A stretch of DNA of 53,007 nucleotides from an uncultured Clostridia bacterium (GTDB lineage Bacteria; Bacillota; Clostridia; Christensenellales; Borkfalkiaceae). The notes below the pieces were generated by a model that saw only the letters and a program-made list of their open reading frames with translations, was not told the origin of the DNA and ran no database searches. The translations under genes and the position numbers were made by a program. Positions 43,101-51,000 of the stretch are shown here, piece by piece. The stretch is from the NCBI GenBank assembly GCA_944346885.1, contig CALVMR010000030.1, positions 1 through 53,007 on the forward strand, in the 5' to 3' direction. Position 1 is the first letter of the stretch; every line of letters starts with the position of its first letter.

Positions 43101-43213
43101 AAGCGTTGCAAACCGAGCCGCTTTTCGTGACCGACGGGCAGATGACGCTGCTGTTTACCTCCTCCGACCTGTGCATCAACGTCGCCTATATCCGCATCTT
43201 GTTTGCGGAGTAA
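40139..43213 (+). CDS. GH127 beta-L-arabinofuranosidase lipoprotein with C-terminal malectin-like domain
   Basis: 1024 residues from ATG 40139 (GGGGAG 5 bases upstream). Lipoprotein signal MKKANHGVLRRFLFAMLALL...LSAACA. A large alpha-barrel GH127 domain (about 60-690) includes the zinc-cysteine active site: CETC (389-392) with Glu390, and the Cys pair at 459-460 in FWCCTGSGMESF. The acid/base is probably Glu370 or Glu372 (GGNSEWEHFG). These match HypBA1-type GH127, which cleaves beta-1,2-linked L-arabinofuranose with a Cys nucleophile. A beta domain and a final malectin/galactose-binding-like domain follow (about 880-1024, ending with YVVEVYFADPWNC). It likely acts on arabinosylated cell-wall proteins or arabinan at the surface. 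Confidence 0.92.
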   Translation: MKKANHGVLRRFLFAMLALLLGLSFGLSAACARGGEDHGGNTGTGGETQPVAQSEEKDSETMTYTALGETKITDPYAVNGLEKEIAYLLKLDADRLLAGFYQNSALGSNGAQMYGGGWEGELIGGHTAGHYLSALAQAAANAGTPESSRAQLQTKLAYLVAELAKCQNNPDPTAEAGFLWGAARKGNANAEFQFDNVEAGKTADIFADAWVPWYTMHKILAGLLDAYALAGSAQALGVAKKLGDWVCDRVAAWSEETRARVLAVEYGGMNDALYNLYAATGEEKYADAAHKFDEETLFALIDAEGDNYLDGRHANTTIPKIIGALNRYVTLHGKTLHGEKTDASYYLNVAEKFWTRVIERHTYVTGGNSEWEHFGADNVLDAERTNCNCETCNTYNMLKLSRMLFTVTKNTKYLDYYENTYYNAIWSSQNPETGMTTYFQPMASGYFKVYSSEEEHFWCCTGSGMESFTKLNDSIYYDAGNATYAALYLASAYKSEKVSLTMQADLEHSDEVTVSVSAGETVLRLRKPAWTAAFAVTVNGRAVAGEAAGGFVSVFVKAGDTVRVRLQKTVTAHGLPDNANVYAFRYGPFALSAQLGSENMNTGTTGVNVTIPAAAAATEQQEIAEEGVSVAAFMQNIGSYLVKNEDGTFTLTGTTAKEPLVFSYHFRQHTQRYALYNEFVPRGEKAVLAPAFEWARTDTVQPGYGQYEADELHSMRESGSVAAQNVPVLGTTRYAAAGGSFTYTVAVEPAAQNRLVVYLAKEDNGKPLRILAGGVVLFESDALAYTGEGQMYAAELAIPAAAKTYTKTANGRAYTVLDVTVEGAESADSARLCSYLYSEALVNHQAYFVDCGDYTPATAGEGEVFGAYNSVTEQVYGADPQTGYIWGIVDAHPQNIAGAPAAGTGIGTNSTWAYEYLAAGAEHDKTATQRYTKNQYESNLPRSLQYKFELPNGRYVVEVYFADPWNCSKNPTLTVNGQVVLENAETGKALQTEPLFVTDGQMTLLFTSSDLCINVAYIRILFAE

Positions 43214-43227
43214 AAAGCAAAGAGCCT

Positions 43228-43272
43228 GCGGGGGCGCGCGGCATTGCCGCGCGCCCCCGCTCGTTTGTTTTT
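43228..43272 (+). terminator. Terminator after GH127
   Basis: Long GC stem GCGGGGGCGCGCGGCA (43228-43243) with 43245-43260, then TCGTTTGTTTTT. The stem arms are perfect, leaving only a few unpaired bases at the tip. Confidence 0.85.
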
Positions 43273-43292
43273 AAAAAAGAGGGAAAAAAGAG

Positions 43293-43321
43293 TTGACGAA
43301 GCGTGCGTTTCGCGGTATACT
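43293..43321 (+). promoter_or_regulatory. Promoter of the iscR-like operon
   Basis: TTGACG (43293-43298), a 17-base spacer and TATACT (43316-43321), 65 bases before the Rrf2 start. IscR-type regulators often bind near their own promoter. Confidence 0.75.
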
Positions 43322-43385
43322 AAATGCAACCAAAAAAGGCGCAATTAAGAGTGCCGCGCGGTCCGCGGCAAAGGAGAGGAAAAGG

Positions 43386-43838
43386 ATGCGGCTTTCTTCC
43401 AAATCGCAGTACGGGTTAAAGGCGTGTTTTATCTTGGCGCAAAATTACGGGCGGCGGTGCGTCAGCGCGTCCGCGCTCGAAAAGGAGATCGCCGTTTCGG
43501 GCAAATACATCGAAAAGATCATGCGCATGCTGGCGGGGCAGGGCATCGTTGCCGCCGAGCGCGGCGTTACGGGCGGATACAAGCTGGCGCGCGCGCCCGA
43601 AGCGGTCACCATCGGAGACGTTGCCCGCGCCTTGGAGGATAACATGGAGATCGCAGACTGCATCACCGCCACCTGCGGCAAATGCGCCACGGGCACCGTT
43701 TGGCGCAGGCTGTACGACGGCATCAACGCCGTGCTCGATTCGATGACGCTGCGCTCGGTGCTGGACGACCACGGCGGCGAAGCGCTGTGCCGCTGCGGCG
43801 AGGCGTGCGGCTGTTCGGCGCGGGAGTGCGCGCAATGA
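43386..43838 (+). CDS. iscR: Rrf2 family regulator, IscR-like
   Basis: 150 residues from ATG 43386 (AAAGGAGAGG upstream). The start MRLSSKSQYGLKACFILA is typical of Rrf2; the winged helix reads as VSASALEKEIAVSGKYIEKI and the wing as GGYKLARAP. Three Cys in CITATCGKCATGTVW would bind a Fe-S cluster as in IscR, and the tail is Cys-rich (CRCGEACGCSARECA). The next gene is a cysteine desulfurase that starts inside its stop codon, so it probably senses Fe-S status and regulates this operon. The symbol is assigned by analogy; CymR/other Rrf2 is possible but lacks this Cys set. Confidence 0.88.
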   Translation: MRLSSKSQYGLKACFILAQNYGRRCVSASALEKEIAVSGKYIEKIMRMLAGQGIVAAERGVTGGYKLARAPEAVTIGDVARALEDNMEIADCITATCGKCATGTVWRRLYDGINAVLDSMTLRSVLDDHGGEALCRCGEACGCSARECAQ

Positions 43839-45040
43839 GCGCGCGCGGAAGATCCCCGCTGCCGCCCGCCGCAAAGCGGGGCGCGCAAGGCGGAGCGGGG
43901 TATATCTATTTGGACCACGCCGCCACCACGCCCGTAGACGAAGCCGTTTTGCGGGCGATGCTGCCGTATTTTTCGGAGGAGTTCGGCAACGCCAATTCGC
44001 TGCACCGCTGCGGCCGCCGCGCCGTTGCCGCGCTCGACGGCGCGCGCGATTCCGTTGCCGCCTGCATCGGCGCCAAAGCGAGCGAGGTGTATTTCACCTC
44101 CGGCGGCACCGAGGCGGATAACTGGGCGCTGCGCGGCGTGCTGTATGCCAACGCAGAGCGGGGGCGGCATTTTATCCTCTCCGCCGCGGAGCACCACGCC
44201 GTGCTCGAATGCGCGCGCGCGTTGGAGCGGGAGGGGTTTTCGTACTCCGTTGCCCCCGTCAACGGGCAGGGCAGGGCAGACGTTGCCGCGCTGGAAAAAC
44301 TCTTCCGCCCCGATACCGTGCTCGTCTGCCTGATGGCGGCGAACAACGAGGTCGGCACCGTGCAGCCGCTAGCCGAGGTCTCCGCGCTCTGCCGCGCGCG
44401 CGGCGCGCTCCTGTTTTCGGATGCGGTGCAGGCGGCGGGCGCGCTCCCCGTCAACGTGAACGCGCCGCCCGTCGATCTTTTGGCGCTCTCTTCACACAAG
44501 CTGTACGGACCGAAGGGCGCGGGCGCGCTGTACGTGCGCACGGGCGTGAAGATCGCTCCGCTGCTGTTCGGCGGCTTGCAGGAGCGCGGCAAGCGGGGCG
44601 GAACGGCAAACGTGGCGGGCGCCGTCGGGTTTGCCGCGGCGCTGCGCCTTACGTGCGAGCGGCGCGCGCAGGACGTACCGCGCATTGCCGCCCTGCGCGA
44701 TCGGTTTGCGGAAAAGGTTTCGGCGGGCGTTGTCGGCGCGGTGCGCAACGGCGATGTGCAAAATTGCCTGCCCGGCATTGCAAACTTTACGTTTGCGGGC
44801 GCGGCGGGCGAGGCGGTGCTGTACGCGCTGGATCTTGCGGGGGTCGCCGCGTCGGGCGGGGCGGCGTGTTCTTCGGGCGCGCCGGAGCCCTCGCACGTGC
44901 TGCTCGCCATGGGAAAAAGCGAGGAGCAGGCGCGTTCTTCCGTGCGTTTTTCCTTCGGGCGGAACAACACCGAAGCGGAGGCGGATGCCGCCGCCGCGAT
45001 CGTTGTGCGCGTTTTGCAAAAGCTGCGCGGCGGCGCTTAG
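43835..45040 (+). CDS. iscS: Cysteine desulfurase (IscS/NifS)
   Basis: 401 residues from ATG 43835, overlapping the regulator by 4 bases. The PLP fold is clear: YIYLDHAATTPVDEAVL, SGGTEADNWAL, AAEHHAVLE, MAANNEVGTVQ and the PLP Lys in SSHKLYGPKG. The catalytic Cys lies in ASGGAACSSGAP, near residue 346. It gives sulfur from cysteine for Fe-S clusters and tRNA thiolation. The usual partners iscU and mnmA do not follow; a PNPOx-like gene does. Confidence 0.95.
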   Translation: MSARGRSPLPPAAKRGAQGGAGYIYLDHAATTPVDEAVLRAMLPYFSEEFGNANSLHRCGRRAVAALDGARDSVAACIGAKASEVYFTSGGTEADNWALRGVLYANAERGRHFILSAAEHHAVLECARALEREGFSYSVAPVNGQGRADVAALEKLFRPDTVLVCLMAANNEVGTVQPLAEVSALCRARGALLFSDAVQAAGALPVNVNAPPVDLLALSSHKLYGPKGAGALYVRTGVKIAPLLFGGLQERGKRGGTANVAGAVGFAAALRLTCERRAQDVPRIAALRDRFAEKVSAGVVGAVRNGDVQNCLPGIANFTFAGAAGEAVLYALDLAGVAASGGAACSSGAPEPSHVLLAMGKSEEQARSSVRFSFGRNNTEAEADAAAAIVVRVLQKLRGGA

Positions 45041-45049
45041 GAGAGGGGT

Positions 45050-45535
45050 ATGCGAAAGAGCGAACGCGAAGTTTTTGGCGATGCGCAAATTTTGGAAATG
45101 CTGCTGCGCTGCCCGTATCTGGTTTTGAGCATCAAAACGGAGGGCGCCCCGTACTGCGTGCCCCTCCATTTCGGCGCGGAGCTTGCCGCGGGCAGCCCCG
45201 CCGTGTATTTTCACTGCGCAAACGAGGGCACAAAGCTCGATCTGCTCGCAAAGGGCGGAGAGGTCTCCTTCTGCGCGGCGAACCTGCTGCGCGTGTTCAA
45301 CAAGGGCGCGGTGCCCTGCGGGTATACCGCGGATTACGAGAGCGTGTGCGCAAGCGGAAGCGCGCGCGTCGTTACGGACGAGGCGGAGCGCCTGCACGGG
45401 CTGAACGTGCTTTTGCGCCGCTATGCGGGCGGGGAATTTGCAAAAGAAGCGTTTTCCGAACATGCCCTGGCGCAGACCGCCGTCGTCAAGATCGAAGTAT
45501 CCCGCTGGACGGGCAAGCGCTTGGTGCGGGAGTAA
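45050..45535 (+). CDS. Pyridoxamine 5'-phosphate oxidase family protein (FMN-binding, NimA-like)
   Basis: 161 residues; AGGAGAGGGG before the ATG. The split-barrel fold is indicated by MRKSEREVFGDAQILEML, VLSIKTEGAPYCVPLHF, VYFHCANEGTKLDLL and KIEVSRWTGKRLV. Proteins of this group bind FMN, or heme in some, and include nitroimidazole reductase NimA; true PNP oxidases are usually longer. It is 10 bases after iscS and ends the operon. Possible role: detoxifying flavin reductase, not proven. Confidence 0.88.
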   Translation: MRKSEREVFGDAQILEMLLRCPYLVLSIKTEGAPYCVPLHFGAELAAGSPAVYFHCANEGTKLDLLAKGGEVSFCAANLLRVFNKGAVPCGYTADYESVCASGSARVVTDEAERLHGLNVLLRRYAGGEFAKEAFSEHALAQTAVVKIEVSRWTGKRLVRE

Positions 45536-45555
45536 AAAAGAGAAAAATCCTCCGC

Positions 45556-45582
45556 AAAGGGGCGCCGCGGCGCCCCTTTTTA
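45556..45582 (+). terminator. Terminator after the PNPOx-like gene
   Basis: AAAGGGGCGC paired with GCGCCCCTTT around a short GC core, then a T run to 45581. It begins about 20 bases after the stop. Confidence 0.85.
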
Positions 45583-45593
45583 TTTCAAAAAGA

Positions 45594-45622
45594 TTGCAAA
45601 ACACGAAAAAACGTGTTATACT
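45594..45622 (+). promoter_or_regulatory. Promoter of the SPFH-protease-TIR operon
   Basis: TTGCAA (45594-45599), a 17-base spacer and TATACT (45617-45622). Transcription should start around 45628, at the base of a long leader RNA stem. Its spacer is an inverted repeat. Confidence 0.7.
45600..45617. promoter_or_regulatory. Operator-like inverted repeat inside the promoter
   Basis: AACACG (45600-45605) and CGTGTT (45612-45617) flank six A. It fills the space between -35 and -10, so a bound dimer would block RNA polymerase. No regulator gene is encoded in the operon. Confidence 0.5.
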
Positions 45623-45657
45623 GATTGCGCGAAACAAACAAAATAAGGCAGAGAGAG

Positions 45658-45679
45658 GGGTATTTTTATACTCTTTTTT
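45658..45679 (+). terminator. Alternative early terminator in the leader
   Basis: GGGTAT (45658-45663) can pair with ATACTC (45668-45673) with one G-U, followed by six T. The same 5' segment is needed for the rod's second stem, so the two folds exclude each other. Confidence 0.4.
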
Positions 45680-45796
45680 AGGCAACCCTATTTTTCGGAA
45701 AACGAGAAAGACGTAAATTCCGGGAAAAATAGGGCGGAAGAAAATATCCCCGATCTGTTTTGTTTGTTTCGCGGCAATCGGAGTTTGCGTTTTTCG

Positions 45797-45826
45797 ATGC
45801 GTCAGCTTCGGTTGGCGCATTTTTTA
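45797..45826 (+). terminator. Terminator at the end of the leader
   Basis: ATGCGTCAGC (45797-45806), TTCG tetraloop and GTTGGCGCAT (45811-45820) with two G-U pairs, then TTTTT. It ends 37 bases before the SPFH start codon. Confidence 0.75.
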
Positions 45827-45862
45827 TTGCCTTGAAAAATTTAAAACGGAGCGGAGGGAAAG

Positions 45863-46912
45863 ATGATAAGGAAAAAGAAAGCAAGCATTATTACGTTCGA
45901 TCAAAACCTGTGCAATGCGCGCGTTGACGACAACAGCATTTTGTTTGTTCGCGTAAACGATGTGGTCACGCATGAAGAAGCGTCGATCGTTGTTCCGCCG
46001 ACGCATACCGCGATCATCATCAAAGGCGGCGGAGATTACCGTTACTACAAGAGCGGTACATATCCCGTGTTTGACGACAAGAAAGAAAAGAAGGCGTGGA
46101 AAAACGGGCTCCCCGTGGAGGTCGTATATATCCCGAAAGAGACGCGCGTACTCATCCGTTGGGGGACGCCGAACCGGTTAAAATACAGGGACGAGGCGAG
46201 CAATAAGGTCATAACGGTCGGCGCGCGCGGCGAATTTGACGTATCGGTAAGCAATCCGGAACAATTTTTCCGCAAGGTCGTCGGGGCAAAAAAGGAATTT
46301 GACCTGCGGGAATTCAGCAAGCGCTTCGGCGAAACGGTTGCTTCCGAATTTGTCGATGTTTTTTCCAAAGTCGTTTCGGAAAAACATTTGACGTATGACA
46401 AATTCACGGCAAGCAAAAAGGAGATCGCAAGCGGCATCGAAGAGATCTTAAACGTGCAGTTCGAAAAGGAATGGGGCATCAGCTTGCGGCATTTCTTGAT
46501 CGCGGATTTCGATATATCCGACGAAGACATGAACGCCATTGAGGAATTTGCCGCGGAGAAAGCCCGCCAAGAGCAGATGCAAAAGATCTTTGCCGAGTTG
46601 GAGCGGTTAGACGATAAACAGTGGGAGCGCGAAAAATATCTGCGCGAATTGGAGCTGAAAGACAGGGCGCTGTACTACGATGTGCTGAAAGTGATCGGCA
46701 AGCGGGAGGATACGGCGCGGGCAAGGACGGAAGCAAGAGTATTGTATTGCCCGCATTGCGGAAAGCCGTATAACTTGACGGATACGTTTTGCCCCGCCTG
46801 CGGCACAAAGGTAAGGCGGGAGATCGTCAAGTGCAAACACTGCGGAAGCGAAAACAGCGACGACGCGGAGTTTTGCTTCCGCTGCGGAACAAAATTAAAG
46901 GAGGAAGCGTAA
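45863..46912 (+). CDS. SPFH (band 7) domain protein with two C-terminal zinc ribbons
   Basis: 349 residues; GGAGGG before the ATG. Residues about 25-250 form an SPFH domain of the YdjI-like type: EEASIVVPPTHTAIIIKGGG, a strand-rich core VITVGARGEFDVSVSNPEQF and helices ending EDMNAIEEFAAEKARQEQ. A charged coiled coil follows (about 250-290), then two zinc ribbons (CPHCGK..CPACGT and CKHCGS..CFRCGT, about 296-343). There is no N-terminal membrane helix, so it likely assembles at the membrane surface as an oligomeric scaffold. SPFH proteins organise membrane microdomains and proteases. It is the first gene of a four-gene operon with a protease and a TIR protein. Confidence 0.85.
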   Translation: MIRKKKASIITFDQNLCNARVDDNSILFVRVNDVVTHEEASIVVPPTHTAIIIKGGGDYRYYKSGTYPVFDDKKEKKAWKNGLPVEVVYIPKETRVLIRWGTPNRLKYRDEASNKVITVGARGEFDVSVSNPEQFFRKVVGAKKEFDLREFSKRFGETVASEFVDVFSKVVSEKHLTYDKFTASKKEIASGIEEILNVQFEKEWGISLRHFLIADFDISDEDMNAIEEFAAEKARQEQMQKIFAELERLDDKQWEREKYLRELELKDRALYYDVLKVIGKREDTARARTEARVLYCPHCGKPYNLTDTFCPACGTKVRREIVKCKHCGSENSDDAEFCFRCGTKLKEEA

Positions 46913-46913
46913 A

Positions 46914-47249
46914 GTGTGTTGGTGCAAAAAAAAGAGAAAATCCGAATGCGTAAAAGAAGATCGGGAGCAGATCGAAGCAAATTATAAGGCGATCGACGTG
47001 CTTGCGGTGCTGGCAAAAGAGGACGAGGCGCTCCTCGCCTCTTTGGAAGAGCTGCAAGAATCGCTGCGGTACCTGATCGCGTCAAGCGACGGCAAAGTAA
47101 AAAAGTACGACGAAAAGATCGGAGAGCTGCTCGGCGATCTGAAAATTCTGCTTGCCAAAAAGGGGACGGACAACAAAAAGGAGACCGAAAGCCTGCTTTC
47201 TTCCCTCCGCCTTTGCATTGCAGAGCGAAAAGCAAAAACGCAATTTTAA
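46914..47249 (+). CDS. Small coiled-coil protein with Cys-rich start, unknown function
   Basis: 111 residues from GTG 46914, with GGAGG 9 bases upstream and only one base after the SPFH stop. It begins MCWCKKKRKSECV, a basic Cys-rich segment that may bind metal or sit at the membrane. The rest is predicted to be helical and coiled-coil-like (DREQIEANYKAIDVLAVL, then EALLASLEELQESLRYL and EKIGELLGDLKILL). It has no recognised family. It may be an adaptor or inhibitor in the operon. Confidence that it is real comes from tight spacing, RBS and codon pattern. Confidence 0.7.
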   Translation: MCWCKKKRKSECVKEDREQIEANYKAIDVLAVLAKEDEALLASLEELQESLRYLIASSDGKVKKYDEKIGELLGDLKILLAKKGTDNKKETESLLSSLRLCIAERKAKTQF

Positions 47250-47276
47250 TTTTACGGAAAGGAAGGGGAGAGAAAA

Positions 47277-48026
47277 ATGCGGTGTATGTTTTGCGGCGGC
47301 GAAATGCGGCAAGAGGCGGACGGAAAGTACCGCTGCGAATTTTGCGGCAGAGAGGCAGCCGGGGAGGAAAAGCGTTCTTTCGTAACTCCCCGCGCCGACG
47401 AAGGGGTGAACGTTTTTGATAAAAACAGCAAAGGCGTTTTGGAGATATCCTGCCGTTTTGATTCCTGCGCGGGGGCGGGGTCCGGGTTTTTGATCGATGA
47501 AAGGGGATATGCGATAACCAATACGCACGTGGTAACGCATAACGCAAAGCCGTGCGAGAGCATGACGGTAAAAATTGCGGGGCAAAAGGTGCCCGCCGCC
47601 GTTCTTATGCTCGGCGACGATAAGGGCGGCAACGGAGACGGGGTCGATCTTGCCCTCATTAAGCTGGGCACGGTCCCGCGCGACGCGCACCCCGTTCGGC
47701 TGGGAGATTTCAGCAAAGTGCGCAACGGGGAACAGGTCTTTGTGATCGGAAACCCGCTCGGAGACGGGATGTGCATCACCGGCGGCATCGTAAGCGACAG
47801 GGAGAGAGTTTTGGGCGGAAAAACGCTGTTGATGACCGATTGCGCCGTCAACGGAGGAAATTCCGGCGGGCCGATCTTCAACGGCAAGGGCGAGGTGATC
47901 GGCGCGATCGTTTCCAGCAGGCTGAACCGAGACGGTTCCGCCACGGAGGGGATGAATTATGCCATTCCTTCCTATATCGTGCAGGAGTTTTTGCAGGGGA
48001 AGCACACGGCGGTCCGCCTTTTTTAA
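47277..48026 (+). CDS. Cytosolic trypsin-like serine protease with N-terminal zinc ribbon
   Basis: 249 residues. The first 25 residues are a zinc ribbon (Cys3, Cys6, Cys20, Cys23). A trypsin/HtrA-like protease domain follows, with the full catalytic triad: His84 (AITNTHVVT), Asp124 (GVDLALIKL) and Ser196 (NGGNSGGPI). There is no signal peptide and no PDZ domain, unlike HtrA/DegP. GAGSGFLIDERGYAI and FVIGNPLGDGMCITGGIVS match the HtrA-type barrel. Proteases of this sort in conflict systems are often activated by a sensor and cleave a partner. The neighbouring TIR protein or SPFH protein are candidate substrates; this is inference. Confidence 0.9.
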   Translation: MRCMFCGGEMRQEADGKYRCEFCGREAAGEEKRSFVTPRADEGVNVFDKNSKGVLEISCRFDSCAGAGSGFLIDERGYAITNTHVVTHNAKPCESMTVKIAGQKVPAAVLMLGDDKGGNGDGVDLALIKLGTVPRDAHPVRLGDFSKVRNGEQVFVIGNPLGDGMCITGGIVSDRERVLGGKTLLMTDCAVNGGNSGGPIFNGKGEVIGAIVSSRLNRDGSATEGMNYAIPSYIVQEFLQGKHTAVRLF

Positions 48027-48051
48027 GAGAGAAAAAAGCAGGGAAAAATAT

Positions 48052-51000
48052 ATGAGAGAACAGGTAGAAAAATGTTTGTCTTGCGGCGGGGAGATCGAAG
48101 TTGACCGCCGCACGGGAAAGCCGACTTGTACATACTGCGGGCGCGAATACGCCTCCGACGTAAAAAGTTTTACCCCGGAACTGAAAGAAATTGCGAGGCT
48201 GCGCCAGCTGCGCGAGTTTATTCAAGCGGAGGAGCGCTGCAAAATATTGCTGCAAGAATTGCCGGAATGCGCGGAAGCGTATTGGCAAATGCTGTTGGTC
48301 TCGCTCGGCGTGGTGTTTGTGCGGGACGAGGCGGATAAAAAAGTAAAACCCACGTTTTTCAGTTATTCGTACGACGAGCGCATATCCGTTTTAAAAAACG
48401 AATTCTACCTGCGGGCGTTAAAGTACGCCGAGGGAGAAGACAGAGGTTTTTACGAGGAAAAAGTCAAGGAGATCGACGGGCTGCTCCGCGAATTTTTTTC
48501 TTTGGTCGCCAAAGAAGATTCCTACGATATTTTTATCTCGTTTAAGCAGACGGAAACGGCGGTCACGAGAGAGGGGCAGAGGATCACGTTCGAGACCGAC
48601 GATTGCAGAAAGGCGCGCGAGATCTACGAGGCGCTGAGCAAAAAATACAAAGTTTTCTTTTCGCCGGTCTCCATCGGCAAGGACAGCGGGATAGAGGGGG
48701 AAAAGTACGAACCCCGCATTTTAAAAGCGCTGCAAACGGCGCAGGCAATGGTTTTGATCGGCTCGAAAAAGGAATACCTTGAAGCGCAGTGGGTCGAAAA
48801 CGAGTGGAAAAGGTATCTCTACTTTATCCAAAAGGAGAAAAAGAAAAAAAATTCGCTGATCTTTTGCTATTTAAGGCAAATGCCGTCGCTGCCCGGAGCG
48901 CTCGCCGAGATCCAGCTGCCGACCTGCGATGCGTTCCGTGACGGATACCGCAAAGAGCTGGAAGATAAACTTTCCCGCATCGTAACGCCGAAAGGGTATA
49001 AGACCCAAATGCGGGAAAGGAAGGTGCAAACGGATTTTGAAGAGGATGAGCAGTTTAATTTCGGGTACAATATCGAGCGCGTAACAATCGCACACAAAGG
49101 CCGCGAAGCGATCGTGCAGATCGCTCCGACGGAAGCGCGTGACCTTGAAAGCGCCAATGAAGTTCTGCGGCGGGGAGGGTTCGGCCCCGCCGCAGAAAGA
49201 TTTTCCTCTATATTGCGGAAAAATCCGCACAACGCAGCCGCGTATATGGGGAGATTTTGCGCGCGGATAAAGGCGAGTTCCTTAAAGACGCTGCCTTATT
49301 ATCTGGTTCCGAGGGTAAAGGAAGAGCATTTTGTAGATTTTGAAAATGCAATTGCCAATGCGCCGAACGACGAGTATTTCGGGTCTGTCATAGATGCTTT
49401 TGTTGACGGGTTGAAAGAATGCTTGAACAGGAATGGTAAGCCGGGGAAATATGTTAAAAAAATAGAGACGGTCTTGGATCATCTGCAAAAATATCTGGAT
49501 GAAGAGCGTGTAAAAAAAGTTTTGGAGGTGTTGGGAGGATTTTGCAGGGAAAGCCTTGCCGCGAAAGATATAAAACTCTGCGAAAGATTTTTTGTGCGGG
49601 CAAGAAATTTGTTTTTTGAAGAAAACCGCGCGTTTAACATTGATTTTATGCTGTGGTACGCGATCAATTTATATACGTACGGGTATTATATCGAAGCGCA
49701 GCGATATTTTGAAGAGGTGGCTTTGGTAAAGCGGTCTGCGGAGGCGTACTGGTATTTACTGGCGAGCCGCCTGAAAACTCCGGATCTGTTGCGCACCAAG
49801 TTCAACCTCATGCCGGACCCGACGGACGACGCGTCTGCGAAAAAACCGTCGGAGCTTGATTTGGATGAGATCGTAGAGAGGGTCATTCTCTGCGAACTCA
49901 AAGAGCCCGATCCGGAAAAACGGTTCCCGTATACAAAAAAGATCTTTCAGGTCATTAAATATCAAATAGAAAAAAACAGCGCAAAGGAAGTTACACCGTT
50001 TGTCGAAACGGTCGTCAGCTGCTTTACACAGTTCAAGCAAGACCGGTTGCGGGATGGTTTTTTGTTTTTTGTCGCATATACGTATTTGCAGTTAAAAAAG
50101 TTCAAACTTGCAGAACTGTATTATCGGGAAATTTTGGCGATAAATCCCGAAAATTCCCGTGCGCATTGGGGACTTTTGTTTTGTCGGTTGAACGTAACGG
50201 ACGAGGCAGGGGTAATAAAACGGCACAAAGAATTGGCAATGTACCAAGAATTTAATAACGCAACGAGTTGTGCCGACAAGGAGGAGTATCGGCATTATAC
50301 CGCGATCGCAGAGAGGGCGGCAATGGACCGCGCAAAGACGGTGGACCGCGAGGAGCTTCGGTTTATTTTAGAGCCCGACGGTTTTTTCCCTGCCGTTGCA
50401 GCAAAAGAAACGAGGGAGCGGAAAAAAGAGAAGCGCGAAAAAGAAGAGGAGCACGAAAAAAAAGAGAGGAAACCGTTCAATACGGTTTGGGTGGCGTTTT
50501 CCTATCTGTTGTTGGTGCTGGTTGCGCTTTTTCTGCTGCTGTATTATAAAGTGGAACAAAACGTCTGCCTGATCGTAGCGGGCGGTGCGGTAGTTGTGTA
50601 TTTGGCAACATTTAATCGGTTTTTGAAAACGGGGCAAAACTGCGTTGCCAACGGCGGGTGGCGATTCGGACTGTGCGGAATCGTTGTTGCCATAACAGTT
50701 GCCGTTTCGCTGTGTGTTTCCAACGATTTTGATGCGCTGATCCCGCGCATGCAGGAAATACGGCTTTTATACGAAAAGGGAGCGGTCGGCGAAAGTTTTT
50801 ATACAGAAGTGCTCAGGAATGCAAAGATTTTTTACTTCGGTTGGATCTCGCTCACGGCTTTGGCAACCATTGTTTTGATTGCTATGGCTAATAAAAATCG
50901 GCTCGGCGAAAGCGGGAGCGCCTTTTTCTTTGTGCTGCTGTTTGCTTTGATCGTATTGCTTCTTCCTTTGTGTGCAGATCTTGTTCTTACGATACTTACA

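Larger units (their letters stand above)
45623..45826 (+). ncRNA. Structured leader or small RNA of unknown class
   Basis: Nested pairing gives a rod. The 5' end (45623-45643, GCGAAACAAACAAAA core) pairs with 45758-45779. GGGGTATTTT (45657-45666) pairs with 45741-45751. CCCTATTTTTCGG (45686-45698) pairs with 45720-45734. A terminator hairpin follows at 45797-45826. The RNA would be about 200 bases with its own promoter and terminator. The rod shape with internal bubbles recalls 6S RNA, but I cannot match the class. It could equally be an attenuator of the operon beginning at 45863. Confidence 0.55.

Noticed and set aside
41177..43111. A 644-codon minus-strand ORF inside the GH127 gene
   Set aside because: Antisense to conserved GH127 and malectin-like coding sequence; no RBS and arginine/valine-rich noise composition.
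45623..45826. Firm call of 6S RNA
   Set aside because: Rod shape and size fit, but I could not recognise conserved 6S central-bubble sequence; left as unknown RNA.
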